Origin: Erwinia sp. S63
GTDB lineage: Bacteria > Pseudomonadota > Gammaproteobacteria > Enterobacterales > Enterobacteriaceae
DNA: 64,000 nt
Direction: 5' to 3'
Assembly (NCBI RefSeq): GCF_016625195.1
Contig: NZ_JACVUP010000001.1
Location: forward strand, 682,001 to 746,000
This document shows, one piece after another, positions 40,040 through 48,850 of the stretch. Both the position numbers and the translations under genes were made by a program. Within the stretch, counting starts at the first letter, position 1. Each line of letters opens with the position of its first letter. A model generated the notes under the pieces. The model ran no database searches and was not told the origin of the DNA. It saw nothing but the letters and a program-made list of their open reading frames with translations.

Positions 40040-41659
40040 ATGACATTAACTTTCCGCAAGACGCTGGCCGCCGTAATGATTGCTGGTGTTTTCTCACCGG
40101 TGTTTGCCGCTAATGTGCCAGAGGGCGCACAGTTAGCGCCGACACAGGAAATTGTTCGCCATATCAAAGACGAACCCGCCTCGCTGGATCCGATGAAAGC
40201 CGTGGGTCTGCCAGAAATTCAGGTGATGCGCGATCTGTTTGAAGGGCTGACCAATCAGGACGCACACGGCAAAATTGTGCCGGGCGTGGCCGAAAGCTGG
40301 CACAGCAACGACAACAAAACCTGGATTTTCACGCTGCGCAAAGATGCGCGCTGGTCTAATGGCGAACCGGTCACTGCACAGGATTTTGTTTATAGCTGGC
40401 AACGCCTGGTCGAACCCAAAAACAGTTCTCCCTTCGCGTGGTTTGCCGCGCTGAGCGGTATTGAAAACGCGGATGCCATCACTAAAGGGCAAATGAGTGC
40501 TGATAAGCTTGGCGTCACAGCCACCGATGCTACTCATCTTAAGGTGACGTTGTCACGCCCGGTGCCGTGGTTCCCGAGTATGGTGGCGAATGCCGCGATG
40601 TATCCGGTATCGCAGAAGGTGATTGAGCAAAATCCTGATAGCTGGACGTCGCCAGGTAAACTGGTGGGCAACGGCGCCTATCAATTGCAGGATCGCGTGG
40701 TGAACGAAAAAATCGTGTTGGTACGCAATCAACACTACTGGGATAACAGCCATTCCGTACTGACCAAAGTCACCTTTATCCCTATCAATGAAGAGTCCAG
40801 CGCCACCAAACGTTACCGCGCGGGCGATATCGACATCACCGAATCCTTCCCGAAAAATATGTATGCGCTGCTGAAAAAGGAGCTGCCGGGTCAGGTGTAT
40901 ACGCCAGATCAGTTGGGCACCTATTATTACGCCTTTAACACCGAAAAGGGCCCGACCGCTGATGTGCGTGTGCGTAAAGCGCTGTCATGGAGCATCGATC
41001 GTCGCATTATCGCCGAGAAAGTCTTGGGTACCGGGGAGAAACCGGCCTGGCACTTTACACCGGATGTCACCGCAGGATTTACACCGCAGCAAAGTTATCT
41101 GCAACAGCACAGCCAGCAGGAGTTGAATGCCCAGGCGAAAGCGCTGCTAACATCGGCTGGCTACGGTCCCGGCAAGCCACTGCATTTGACACTGCTGTAT
41201 AACACCTCGGAAAGTCATCAAAAGATTGCCATCGCCGTGGCGTCAATGTGGAAGAAGAATCTTGGAGTGGACGTTACTCTGCAGAACCAGGAGTGGAAGA
41301 CCTACATCGACAGCCGCAACAGCGGTAACTTTGACGTTATTCGCGCATCATGGGTCGGGGATTACAATGAGCCTTCCACTTTCCTGAGTCTGCTGACCTC
41401 AACGCATACCGGCAATATCGCCCGTTTCCACAGCGCGGATTATGATGCGGTGCTGACTAAAGCCAGCATGGAAACCAGCGTGGCCTCACGCAACACCGAC
41501 TACAACAAAGCGGAGCAGATCATTGCCGATCAGGCACCGATCGCCCCGATCTATCAATACACCAACGGGCGTCTGATCAAGCCGTTTGTGAAAGGATATC
41601 CGATCACTAACCCGGAAGATGTCGCCTACAGCCGCGAGCTGTGGATCGAAAAGCATTGA
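40040..41659 (+). CDS. mppA: Murein tripeptide-binding protein MppA
   Basis: 539-residue periplasmic SBP family 5 protein with a signal peptide (MTLTFRKTLAAVMIAGVFSP, cleavage after VFA). It captures L-Ala-D-Glu-meso-DAP for the Opp permease. The family segment IKDEPASLDPMKAVGLPEIQ is present. The ATG at 40040 follows AAAGGAG by eight bases; upstream in-frame TTG and GTG codons are not supported. With mpaA and ycjG it forms a murein-peptide recycling cluster. Confidence 0.95.
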   Translation: MTLTFRKTLAAVMIAGVFSPVFAANVPEGAQLAPTQEIVRHIKDEPASLDPMKAVGLPEIQVMRDLFEGLTNQDAHGKIVPGVAESWHSNDNKTWIFTLRKDARWSNGEPVTAQDFVYSWQRLVEPKNSSPFAWFAALSGIENADAITKGQMSADKLGVTATDATHLKVTLSRPVPWFPSMVANAAMYPVSQKVIEQNPDSWTSPGKLVGNGAYQLQDRVVNEKIVLVRNQHYWDNSHSVLTKVTFIPINEESSATKRYRAGDIDITESFPKNMYALLKKELPGQVYTPDQLGTYYYAFNTEKGPTADVRVRKALSWSIDRRIIAEKVLGTGEKPAWHFTPDVTAGFTPQQSYLQQHSQQELNAQAKALLTSAGYGPGKPLHLTLLYNTSESHQKIAIAVASMWKKNLGVDVTLQNQEWKTYIDSRNSGNFDVIRASWVGDYNEPSTFLSLLTSTHTGNIARFHSADYDAVLTKASMETSVASRNTDYNKAEQIIADQAPIAPIYQYTNGRLIKPFVKGYPITNPEDVAYSRELWIEKH

Positions 41660-41870
41660 TTTAACCGCGTCAATCAGCAGAGCGGCGTGATTGAGTGCGT
41701 GCTTCTTAACCGGTTCAACGGGTAAGGAGGCGCATTCCATTGCACCACGGCTGCTCATGTTTCTCTGGCGCTAGCCGCTTTCTTGTCATCTTTGCTCACA
41801 GCCTGATGATTGCAACTCGTCTGTGCCACGCTAGACTGTATCGTATTGATTTTGATAGTGAGGCGAGTCA

Positions 41871-42854
41871 GTGAACGTCATTGAAGGAAAAGCGTTAAAA
41901 GTTTCGGATGCCATTATCTCCTGCCAGCTCGACGGCAAAGGCGGGGTTATCCCGATTGAAGATAAAGATGTCATCAACTGTGAGCGCCCTTGTTGGCTGC
42001 ATCTGAACTACACCCAACGCCAAAGTGCCGAGTGGCTGCAAAATACCCCGTTGATCCCCGATTCCGTGCGCGATGCGTTAGCGGGCGACAGCATGCGTCC
42101 TCGCGTTACGCGCTTAGGCGACGGTTTTATGATTGTGCTGCGCAGCGTCAATCACAACGCCGATTCACGACCGGATCAACTCGTCGCCATGCGCGTGTTT
42201 ATCAACGACAAGGTGATCGTCTCCACGCGTCGCCGCAAAGTCTATGCCATTGACGAAGTGCTGGCCGATTTGCAAAACGGTAACGGCCCGGTTGATGGCG
42301 GCAGCTGGTTAGTGGATGTCTGCGATGCGCTTACCGATCACGCCAGCGAATTTATCGAAGAGATGCACGACAAAATTATCGAGCTGGAAGATGCGTTGAT
42401 GGACCAGCAGGTTCCGGCGCGCGGTGAGCTAGCGCTGCTGCGTAAGCAACTGATCGTGATGCGTCGTTATATGGCGCCGCAACGTGATGTATATGCCCGC
42501 CTGGCGAGTGAAAAACTGCCGTGGATGAATGATGACGACCGTCGTCGTATGCAAGACGTAGCCGATCGTCTGGGACGCGGACTGGATGACCTCAATGCAG
42601 GCGTAGCGCGAACCGGCATTCTGGCCGATGAAGTTGCGTCTTTGCTGGCAGAGTCGATGAACCGCCGCACCTATACCATGTCGCTGATGGCGATGATTTT
42701 CCTGCCTGCCACCTTCCTGACCGGATTATTTGGCGTCAACCTTGGCGGTATTCCCGGAGGAAGCTGGCCGCTGGGCTTTACGGCTTTCTGCGTGTTGCTG
42801 CTGGTGATGGTGGTGGGTGTGGCGATATGGCTGAAGCGGCGCAACTGGTTGTAA
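41871..42854 (+). CDS. zntB: Zinc transporter ZntB (CorA family)
   Basis: 327-residue CorA-type pentameric channel protein with a large cytoplasmic N-terminal domain and two C-terminal transmembrane helices. The signature loop is FGVN ([11 protein letters not shown]), where CorA has GMN, as in other ZntB proteins. It starts with GTG, preceded by GAGGCGAG. fnrS follows as in E. coli. Confidence 0.95.
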   Translation: MNVIEGKALKVSDAIISCQLDGKGGVIPIEDKDVINCERPCWLHLNYTQRQSAEWLQNTPLIPDSVRDALAGDSMRPRVTRLGDGFMIVLRSVNHNADSRPDQLVAMRVFINDKVIVSTRRRKVYAIDEVLADLQNGNGPVDGGSWLVDVCDALTDHASEFIEEMHDKIIELEDALMDQQVPARGELALLRKQLIVMRRYMAPQRDVYARLASEKLPWMNDDDRRRMQDVADRLGRGLDDLNAGVARTGILADEVASLLAESMNRRTYTMSLMAMIFLPATFLTGLFGVNLGGIPGGSWPLGFTAFCVLLLVMVVGVAIWLKRRNWL

Positions 42855-42924
42855 TGTAAGGCTCAGGTTATAAGCGTTAACCCGCTGTTAAATAAGGTGC
42901 TGCAAGCAAAAAAGCGGAAAAAAC

Positions 42925-42938
42925 CTGATCGATATCAA
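42925..42938. promoter_or_regulatory. FNR site of fnrS
   Basis: CTGATCGATATCAA differs from the FNR consensus TTGAT-N4-ATCAA at one base. Its centre is about 42 bases before the predicted fnrS start, the class II activation position. Confidence 0.85.
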
Positions 42939-42973
42939 TAAGTGGATCGCCTAACAGGGGCAAACTCTCTCTC

Positions 42974-43094
42974 GCAGGTGAATGCAACGTCAAGCGATGG
43001 GCGTTGCGCTCCATATTGTCTTACTTCCTTTTTTAGAATTACTGCATAGCACATTTGATTCGTACAACGCCGGCTAATCCGCCGGCTTTTTTTT
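42974..43094 (+). ncRNA. fnrS: FNR-activated small RNA FnrS
   Basis: Begins GCAGGTGAATGCAACGTCAA and continues through GCGATGGGCGTTGCGCTCC and TTGTCTTACTTCC, nearly identical to E. coli FnrS. It ends with a GCCGGC-TAATC-GCCGGC hairpin and eight T residues. About 121 nt. Position downstream of zntB is conserved. It represses aerobic-metabolism mRNAs under anaerobiosis with Hfq. Confidence 0.95.
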
Positions 43095-43160
43095 GCCCGC
43101 TTGGCTTGGCTGCGTTTCCTTTCCTATGCTTAAAGGACATTTAGCGATAAGGAGCAGGGC

Positions 43161-43307
43161 ATGCAAGAACTCATTGCCAGCGATCCCATTCCAACCGATC
43201 CGCCACCAATTCCAGAACCGATTCCCCATCCGCAGCCGATTCCGGAACCCGATCCTCCCTACGATCCCGAGTATCCACCGATCATCGATCCACCTCCCCA
43301 TCGGTAA
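43161..43307 (+). CDS. 48-residue proline-rich small protein
   Basis: ATG at 43161 is preceded by AAGGAG at good spacing and the frame ends at TAA 43305-43307, followed by a terminator. The peptide (MQELIASDPIPTDPPPIPEP then similar repeats, ending in IIDPPPHR) has 20 prolines in 48 residues, in a (I/D)P-(x)P-EP rhythm, and is acidic. It looks like a real small gene of the kind reported between zntB and ttcA in enterobacteria, of unknown function; I do not assign a symbol. Confidence 0.7.
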   Translation: MQELIASDPIPTDPPPIPEPIPHPQPIPEPDPPYDPEYPPIIDPPPHR

Positions 43308-43313
43308 TAAAAA

Positions 43314-43345
43314 AGGCGCAGAGCCGAAGCGCTGCGCCTGTTTTT
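43314..43345. terminator. Bidirectional terminator between the proline-rich gene and ttcA
   Basis: AGGCGCAG / CTGCGCCT hairpin with T run on the right (plus strand) and A run on the left (T run for the minus-strand ttcA transcript). Confidence 0.8.
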
Positions 43346-43359
43346 AAATCGTCTGCGAA

Positions 43360-44295
43360 TTACTTAATTTCTAACACATCCAGTCGCACGCTCATTTCCG
43401 GTGCGTCTTCATCGTCTGGCTGCCAGCCCGCGGGTTTTACCGGCAAGGTTTCGCGATCAAAGCCAATATCGCCGCCGTCGACCACTTCATCGCCGTGCTG
43501 AATGCCTTTAAAGTCGAACAAATTAATGTCCGCCATGTGCGAAGGCACAATGTTCTGCATCGCACTGAACATGGTTTCAATGCGGCCAGGATAGCGTTTA
43601 TCCCAGTCGCGCAGCATATCGGCGACGACCTGACGCTGCAGATTCGGCTGTGAACCACACAGGTTGCACGGAATAATCGGATACTGGCGCGCTTCAGCGA
43701 AGCGGATGATGTCTTTTTCGCGGCAGTAGGCCAGCGGACGAATGACAATATGTTTGCCATCGTCACTCATCAGCTTTGGTGGCATGCCTTTCATTTTGCC
43801 GCCGTAGAACATGTTCAGGAACAGGGTCTGCAGGATATCGTCGCGATGATGGCCCAGCGCAATCTTGGTACAGCCTAATTCGGTAGCGGTGCGGTAAAGG
43901 ATCCCGCGACGCAGACGTGAACAGAGCGAACAGGTGGTCTTGCCTTCCGGAATCTTCTCTTTAACGATCGAGTAAGTATCTTCGTCAACGATTTTATACT
44001 CGACACCCTGTTCTTCCAGATACGCGGGCAGAATATGCGCCGGGAATCCTGGCTGTTTCTGGTCGAGGTTGACCGCCACCAGTGAGAAGTTCACCGGCGC
44101 GCTCTTCTGCAAACTGCGCAAAATTTCCAGCATGGTGTAGCTGTCTTTACCGCCAGACAGGCAGACCATGATGCGATCGCCTTCTTCAATCATGTTGAAA
44201 TCGGCAATGGCCTCGCCCACGTTACGACGCAGACGCTTCTGAAGCTTGTTCAGGTTATACTGCTCTTTTTTAGTTACTTCTTGATTATCTTGCAT
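43360..44295 (-). CDS. ttcA: tRNA cytidine(32) 2-sulfurtransferase TtcA
   Basis: 311 residues, ATP-dependent thiolation of C32 in certain tRNAs. PP-loop SGGKDSYTM, and two CxxC pairs, [10 protein letters not shown] and CNLCGSQPN, that bind the iron-sulfur cluster. The N-terminus [20 protein letters not shown] is intact, so prophage insertion at the 5' end has preserved the gene. Confidence 0.96.
   Translation of the reverse strand: MQDNQEVTKKEQYNLNKLQKRLRRNVGEAIADFNMIEEGDRIMVCLSGGKDSYTMLEILRSLQKSAPVNFSLVAVNLDQKQPGFPAHILPAYLEEQGVEYKIVDEDTYSIVKEKIPEGKTTCSLCSRLRRGILYRTATELGCTKIALGHHRDDILQTLFLNMFYGGKMKGMPPKLMSDDGKHIVIRPLAYCREKDIIRFAEARQYPIIPCNLCGSQPNLQRQVVADMLRDWDKRYPGRIETMFSAMQNIVPSHMADINLFDFKGIQHGDEVVDGGDIGFDRETLPVKPAGWQPDDEDAPEMSVRLDVLEIK
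44246..44271. other. Probable prophage attachment core in the ttcA 5' end
   Basis: The 26 bases starting TTGTTCAGGTTATACTGCTC agree, apart from about four substitutions, with the attachment core I recall for the E. coli Rac prophage, which also lies in ttcA with its integrase next to it. Position relative to the integrase fits attL. The matching attR is outside this window, so it is unverified. Confidence 0.55.
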
Positions 44296-44343
44296 TATTC
44301 ACTGTCTCAGAAACCAAAAGGGGCATACAGGGGGCAACTGTCT

Positions 44344-45588
44344 TCAGATCGCCAGTTTGCTGTTAAGCATATCAACCTGCTCGCCATTCATCTCTTCAAT
44401 CCATGTCGCGTAGATTTGATACACCATCTGCGCGTTCTCATGCCCCATCTGATTCGCTATGAATGACGGGTTAGCGCCAGCCGTCAAAAGCCAGCAGGCA
44501 AAAGTATGTCGCGTATGGTACGGATTACGGCGACGAATTCCAGCACGTTTTACAGCGGCTTCCCAGCGCGCGCCAATGCTCGATAATGAATAACCCGGTT
44601 TTTGCTTCCCGTTCTTCACTCGCGGGATAAAAACGAAACGCACTTTCTGCTTTTCCGTCTTACCATACTCACGATGATGGATCACAATTGTAGTCTTAGG
44701 TTGATGCTCAGAGAGGGGACGTTGCGCCTTTAACGCATCAATTGCGGGTTGCAGAAGCTTTATCAAGCGGATGCCGGCACGCGTTTTGGGCGGACCATAA
44801 AGCCCCATGGAAGTCAGGTTGCGGCGTACGTGAATCGTCCCATTCTCGAAATCTACATCCTCCCAGGCGAGTGCGGCCAGCTCACCATGGCGAACGCCAG
44901 AGAAAATGGCGAATCTCCACATGTTCTGGCTTTGTCCCGTTTCGCTTTGCATCAGCTGGTCAAACTCTGCCCTGGAAAGAGGGTCGGGCTTAGGTCGGGA
45001 CTTTTGCAGCTTCTTAACACCTTCGAATGGTTTATTTTTGATGAAACCCGAGATATAGGCAAAGCGAAGAATCGAATTAAGCAGGGATATGTAGTTGTCT
45101 ACCGACCGCACGGAGCGTCCGATTCTGTTGGATCGGTTATTGTGGCTGTATAAAGTTGTGCCGTTCAGAAGTTCAAGGCGGTAATTCAGGATGTCGCTGT
45201 GTCTTATGGCAGATATGGGCGTGTCAGCATTGACGATGTGCAGTAACGTCTTCAGCTGCGATTTGGTTTTACGCATGGTGTTGGCAGTCAGTTCCGTTTC
45301 TTTGATTCTGACCCAGGCATCGAACAGCTCACCCACCGTGTGTATTGAGAGGGTGGTGACGACTTCTCGCGCTTTACGCGATGAGGGGAAGCGTCTGTGG
45401 TAATCGAATTCTCCTAAGTTAATTTCACTGACAATAACGGCGCGAAGACTACCGGCTTTTTTGATATTGGCTGGCGTGTTCGTCCAGCCTTTCAGAGGCT
45501 CCCGGCATCTTTTACCACGATACATAAACCAGATGCAGAGGCTTTTCCCTCTGATTTCCACGCCGGTAGGTAAAGCAGCCATTATCAT
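44344..45588 (-). CDS. int: Prophage tyrosine integrase
   Basis: 414 residues. An N-terminal arm-binding domain (about 5-45, [19 protein letters not shown]) is followed by a SAM-like core-binding domain (80-180) and the catalytic domain with Arg233 (SGVRHGE), His358-x-x-like HTRH, His383 (MGHENA) and nucleophile Tyr393 (YQIYATW). The start overlaps the xis stop by four bases (ATGA). It faces the ttcA attachment region, as expected for attL. Confidence 0.93.
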   Translation of the reverse strand: MIMAALPTGVEIRGKSLCIWFMYRGKRCREPLKGWTNTPANIKKAGSLRAVIVSEINLGEFDYHRRFPSSRKAREVVTTLSIHTVGELFDAWVRIKETELTANTMRKTKSQLKTLLHIVNADTPISAIRHSDILNYRLELLNGTTLYSHNNRSNRIGRSVRSVDNYISLLNSILRFAYISGFIKNKPFEGVKKLQKSRPKPDPLSRAEFDQLMQSETGQSQNMWRFAIFSGVRHGELAALAWEDVDFENGTIHVRRNLTSMGLYGPPKTRAGIRLIKLLQPAIDALKAQRPLSEHQPKTTIVIHHREYGKTEKQKVRFVFIPRVKNGKQKPGYSLSSIGARWEAAVKRAGIRRRNPYHTRHTFACWLLTAGANPSFIANQMGHENAQMVYQIYATWIEEMNGEQVDMLNSKLAI

Positions 45589-45800
45589 GAATCCTGAATA
45601 AATTTGTTAATCCGGGGATAGTTGTACCAGGTTGTCCCGCGCTTACTCGCCTGATTGCCTTTCGGCGAAACGCGTTTGAAATGGACACCTTCTATCCAGC
45701 ATTCCTGACGATAATTTTCAATTTGACGGCTTCCAAGTCCGGTGCGTTCAGTGAGTTTCTTTTCTACTACCCACTCTTCATTAAATACGATCTGAGTCAT
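45585..45800 (-). CDS. Excisionase-like DNA-binding protein
   Basis: 71-residue basic protein ([20 protein letters not shown]) of the phage excisionase type with a winged-helix-like core ([18 protein letters not shown]) and C-terminal TTWYNYPRI. Directly upstream of and overlapping int, the usual xis position. Start at 45800 is taken from the family-like N-terminus; ATGs at 45833 and 45848 are alternatives and no start has a strong ribosome site. Confidence 0.75.
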   Translation of the reverse strand: MTQIVFNEEWVVEKKLTERTGLGSRQIENYRQECWIEGVHFKRVSPKGNQASKRGTTWYNYPRINKFIQDS

Positions 45801-45936
45801 ACGATATCTCAATGGATTTTTGATATTTGCCATTGCCCGTAGCAACAAGCACTAAGGAAAAGTGATTTGGGGAAGGGAGTACAAAAAAGCCGCTATTATC
45901 TCCGGTAATTAAAAATTCAGAAACTAGAGAAGGAAG

Positions 45937-46011
45937 ATGAGTCGATGTGTTCAGAATATCATTAAAAAAATTAAGCAGATTTTTTCATACATGCGCTGGT
46001 GCTTTAAATAA
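45937..46011 (+). CDS. 24-residue cationic amphipathic peptide (candidate)
   Basis: ATG at 45937, preceded by AGAAGGAAG, encodes MSRCVQNIIKKIKQIFSYMR followed by WCFK and a TAA. Positive charge and alternating hydrophobics suggest a membrane-active or membrane-associated peptide. It lies alone on the plus strand in the 430-base gap between xis and the SRAP gene. No homolog recognised; it may be chance. Confidence 0.4.
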   Translation: MSRCVQNIIKKIKQIFSYMRWCFK

Positions 46012-46229
46012 CACAACTTATCTGGGTAATTATTCAGGTAAGTGTATTCATGGCTTTTAAATTTGTGATTTCTAAACAGCCCCCCGGGTTTGAAGTAGGA
46101 AGTTTAGGCATCATGTCTGATGCAGTAACCATTATATCCAGTCAATTCACCATCTTTAGTGACCATCAAATCTGTGTTCGTTTTCTCTGTCATTGGCATT
46201 ACCGCCTATCCTTAAAACTGGAGGTGCCT

Positions 46230-46904
46230 ATGTGTGGACGATTTGCGCAGTACAGCAGCCGAGATGAATATTTTGAATCCCTTGGTCTGAAGCCTGACGA
46301 AATTCTGTATGACCCTGAACCTATAGGCCGCTTCAACGTGGCGCCGGGCACAAAGGTACTGCTGCTCAACGAACGAGAAGGCGAGTTGCACTTTGATCCG
46401 GTTTACTGGGGCTACGGTCCCGAATGGTGGGACAAGCAGCCGCTCATCAATGCCCGCGGTGAAACCGCTGCAACGGGGCGCATGTTCAAACCGCTCTGGA
46501 ACCATGGTCGTGCCATTGTGCCTGCTGATGCCTGGTATGAATGGAAGCGAGACGGGGACAAGAAACAGCCCTACCTGATTTATCACAAGAAGAAAGAACC
46601 CCTCTTCTTCGCTGCTATCGGTAAAGCTCCTTACGATAAAGACCATGGCCAAGAGGGGTTTGTCATCGTGACTGCCGCCAGCAACAAAGGCATGGTGGAT
46701 ATCCATGACAGGCGGCCACTGGTACTGACGACTGATGCTGTACGTGAATGGTTAAGCGAAGAAACCACGCCTGAGCGCGCGCAGGAAATCGCGCATGATG
46801 CCGCTCTGCCAGAAAAGGAATTTACCTGGCATCCTGTGACAACCAAAGTGGGCAATATCCATAATCAGGGTGCTGACCTTATCGAGGAAATCAAACCTGA
46901 ATAA
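46230..46904 (+). CDS. SOS-response-associated peptidase (SRAP, YedK/HMCES family)
   Basis: 224 residues. SRAP enzymes cap abasic sites in single-stranded DNA through a thiazolidine link with Cys2 after removal of Met1. Visible: MCGRFAQ (Cys2), INARGET (Asn), PADAWYEWK (Glu) and the C-terminal His in TWHPVTTKVGN. The start at 46230 is fixed by Cys2 and by GGAGGTGCCT upstream, although the frame is open from 46050. It is a single plus-strand gene beside int/xis, so it is cargo of the prophage. Confidence 0.93.
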   Translation: MCGRFAQYSSRDEYFESLGLKPDEILYDPEPIGRFNVAPGTKVLLLNEREGELHFDPVYWGYGPEWWDKQPLINARGETAATGRMFKPLWNHGRAIVPADAWYEWKRDGDKKQPYLIYHKKKEPLFFAAIGKAPYDKDHGQEGFVIVTAASNKGMVDIHDRRPLVLTTDAVREWLSEETTPERAQEIAHDAALPEKEFTWHPVTTKVGNIHNQGADLIEEIKPE

Positions 46905-47018
46905 GCAGGGAGGCTGAATGCCAAATCAGAATGAATAATTATATTGAATACGTCTCGCTTGTCCGGCCCTGGCTCAGTCCTCTGGGGGGGACATTTTGTT
47001 GAGTTTACTGACTCACGA

Positions 47019-47486
47019 CTACCAGCCTATCGAGACCCCGGCAGCGACACCAAGGTTTTCCTGGGTGTCATAGCTGAGTGATGTTGTAGCACTGGCACAT
47101 TCTCCAATTTTAAAGTGTGTTCCAAAAGCCACCGCACTCTGGCCACCATAGGAACCACCTCCAAGACCCATACTGACAGCTTTACCCTCTACGCGGGGAA
47201 TTGCAGACATAGACATGGCTGAACTGATACCCGCCATAGCTTTCTTGTCATTTTTAGTAATGATATTTTCAAACAGATTGAATCGGGAACCCAGTTTTCT
47301 GATAACCTCTGACTTAATGTCGATGTCGCGAATGTTTTTTTCATTATCTATAGATACAGGTGTGCTGAAAGCCCGGCTGTTTTGTGAATATGAAGAAATA
47401 GTCATTAGCAACGCGCCCGTAATAATCACTATTCTTAGATTTCCTGAGTAAAGCTTCAATTTAACTTTTGTGGTGAATTCACGCAT
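47019..47486 (-). CDS. Orphan YadA-type C-terminal membrane-anchor protein
   Basis: 155 residues. A hydrophobic signal-like segment (about 18-36, IVIITGALLMTISSYS) is followed by a short stalk (45-80, possible coiled coil) and a region with the YadA anchor pattern: AMAGISSAMSMSAIP, GGGSYGGQSAVAFGTHF, and a last strand ending in GVSIGW with a C-terminal aromatic residue. In trimeric autotransporters this piece forms the 12-stranded pore; here there is no passenger. It is the last minus-strand gene after the adhesin operon, 187 bases past the last subunit. Confidence 0.75.
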   Translation of the reverse strand: MREFTTKVKLKLYSGNLRIVIITGALLMTISSYSQNSRAFSTPVSIDNEKNIRDIDIKSEVIRKLGSRFNLFENIITKNDKKAMAGISSAMSMSAIPRVEGKAVSMGLGGGSYGGQSAVAFGTHFKIGECASATTSLSYDTQENLGVAAGVSIGW

Positions 47487-47614
47487 AGTGTTCTCCTGAT
47501 GCTTATGGCGGAAAGAGATATGAAGTAGTTTTTATTTGAGAAGGTTAAGATTATTTTTCTTTTCCATTTACACCTGTTAAATAACGATACTGCGGCGTAC
47601 AAGTAGAGGGGATA

Positions 47615-47642
47615 GGGCCATTTATTAATGGCCCATTTTTTC
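47615..47642 (+). terminator. Orphan intrinsic terminator on the plus strand
   Basis: 8-bp stem GGGCCATT / AATGGCCC with a TATT loop and ATTTTTT tail, oriented plus, although the genes on both sides are on the minus strand. It may end an antisense or short plus-strand transcript from the YadA-like region, or act as a roadblock for transcription entering the fimbrial genes from the left. Confidence 0.6.
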
Positions 47643-47673
47643 ATTTTCGATTGGCTGATTTTTGAAAATAATC

Positions 47674-48159
47674 TCAGGACACGAAAGCTGATGCTTCCAT
47701 AATGAGCGTGTAGATATCAGCTGGAACTGTATGACCATTATATGCGTGCACATTCCCTTCTAGAAGAGTTGTAGGGCCTATTGATAACATCCAATCGTCA
47801 CCTCGAATTGTATTTGGTTTGTTAGAAAAGCTCATTATCTCAAGAACGTGTTTAGGGTCTGCTCTCCCTTTAATTACCCCGTGGTTGATACCTTCTTGTA
47901 ACGAGGGGTGAAGACGGAAACCTAAACGACATGGATGTTTAGACGAAATAGTAAAATTCGCCAATCTGGTATCGTGCTGTTGAATCCCTGCTGTTAGATT
48001 TTTTACAGGCGTTAACTGAAAAGATAATTCGTAGAGGCCTGTGAAAGCCAGATCAACACTTCTCGTTATTGGTTCGCCCCTGGATGTGATTTCTGCCTGA
48101 GTAGAGGATGTTACTGAAGCGAGCACGATGAGGAAGAAGAGTTTATACCTTTGATTCAT
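47674..48159 (-). CDS. Fimbrial subunit paralog 2 of FGL chaperone-usher operon
   Basis: 161 residues with a signal peptide (about 1-22, ending TQAE). Clear paralog of the preceding gene: both share ITRSVDL, FQLTP and DDW, and the C-terminal VPADIYTLIMEASAFVS. The N-terminal extension after the signal peptide is the likely donor strand used for polymerisation. No cysteine pair, as often in FGL subunits. Last adhesin gene of the operon. Confidence 0.75.
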   Translation of the reverse strand: MNQRYKLFFLIVLASVTSSTQAEITSRGEPITRSVDLAFTGLYELSFQLTPVKNLTAGIQQHDTRLANFTISSKHPCRLGFRLHPSLQEGINHGVIKGRADPKHVLEIMSFSNKPNTIRGDDWMLSIGPTTLLEGNVHAYNGHTVPADIYTLIMEASAFVS

Positions 48160-48268
48160 GATTACTCCTGTATATCAACGGATGTAGTAAATTTCATGAA
48201 TGGATGTCAATCACTATTAACGATAGACATCCATACTCATATGTGGTGAGGCCTGATTTATTCTCTTC

Positions 48269-48766
48269 TTATGAAATGAACGCTGATGCATCCATGCTTA
48301 AAGTGTATGTGTCAGCAGGAACTATCTGACTCCCGACGGTCTGTATATAACCTGAAAAATCATTAATATTATCTTTCGTTATAACCCAGTCATCAAGGGT
48401 TGTATACTTACGATCAGTGATGAGTCCCAATGATATAATGTGATTCGGATCGCTTTTCCCTTTCAGTTTTATCAGTCCTCCATACTTAATTTCACCTGAG
48501 CCTGGCGTGAAACGTATACCGAGCTGGTAAGGTTGAGTCGAAGTTACATTGAAAGCTGCAACACTATACTTATCAGGGGTATTGCCAGCCTTAAGGTCTT
48601 TTCCTGGTGTAAGCTGGAAATTAAGTTTGTATGGCGCTCTGAATATCAAATCTACTGAGCGAGTTAATGATTCACCTGTTGGCTCAAGACTTTCCCCAGC
48701 CAAAGCTGAAAAAGATGTGCCTAGGATAATAGCTAACGACAAGAGCGATTTGTATGGTTTTTTCAT
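48269..48766 (-). CDS. Fimbrial subunit paralog 1 of FGL chaperone-usher operon
   Basis: 165 residues, signal peptide MKKPYKSLLSLAIILGTSFS with cleavage at ALA-GES. Immunoglobulin-like beta pattern follows, with SLTRSVDLIFRAPYKLNFQL as presumed donor strand and first strand, ending VPADTYTLSMDASAFIS. Located downstream of usher and the third subunit. No named fimbria can be assigned from sequence alone. Confidence 0.75.
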   Translation of the reverse strand: MKKPYKSLLSLAIILGTSFSALAGESLEPTGESLTRSVDLIFRAPYKLNFQLTPGKDLKAGNTPDKYSVAAFNVTSTQPYQLGIRFTPGSGEIKYGGLIKLKGKSDPNHIISLGLITDRKYTTLDDWVITKDNINDFSGYIQTVGSQIVPADTYTLSMDASAFIS

Positions 48767-48850
48767 TTCATTCTCCGATGTTATTTAGTTTAATAGTGCA
48801 GTTCTCTCAAAAGGAATTTGTATGGTTTCATGTAAAGTTCATTCTCAATA

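Noticed and set aside
43074-43301. Minus-strand W/R/G-rich frame opposite the proline-rich gene
   Set aside because: It is the antisense of proline codons, and it runs across the fnrS terminator; the plus-strand reading has the ribosome site.
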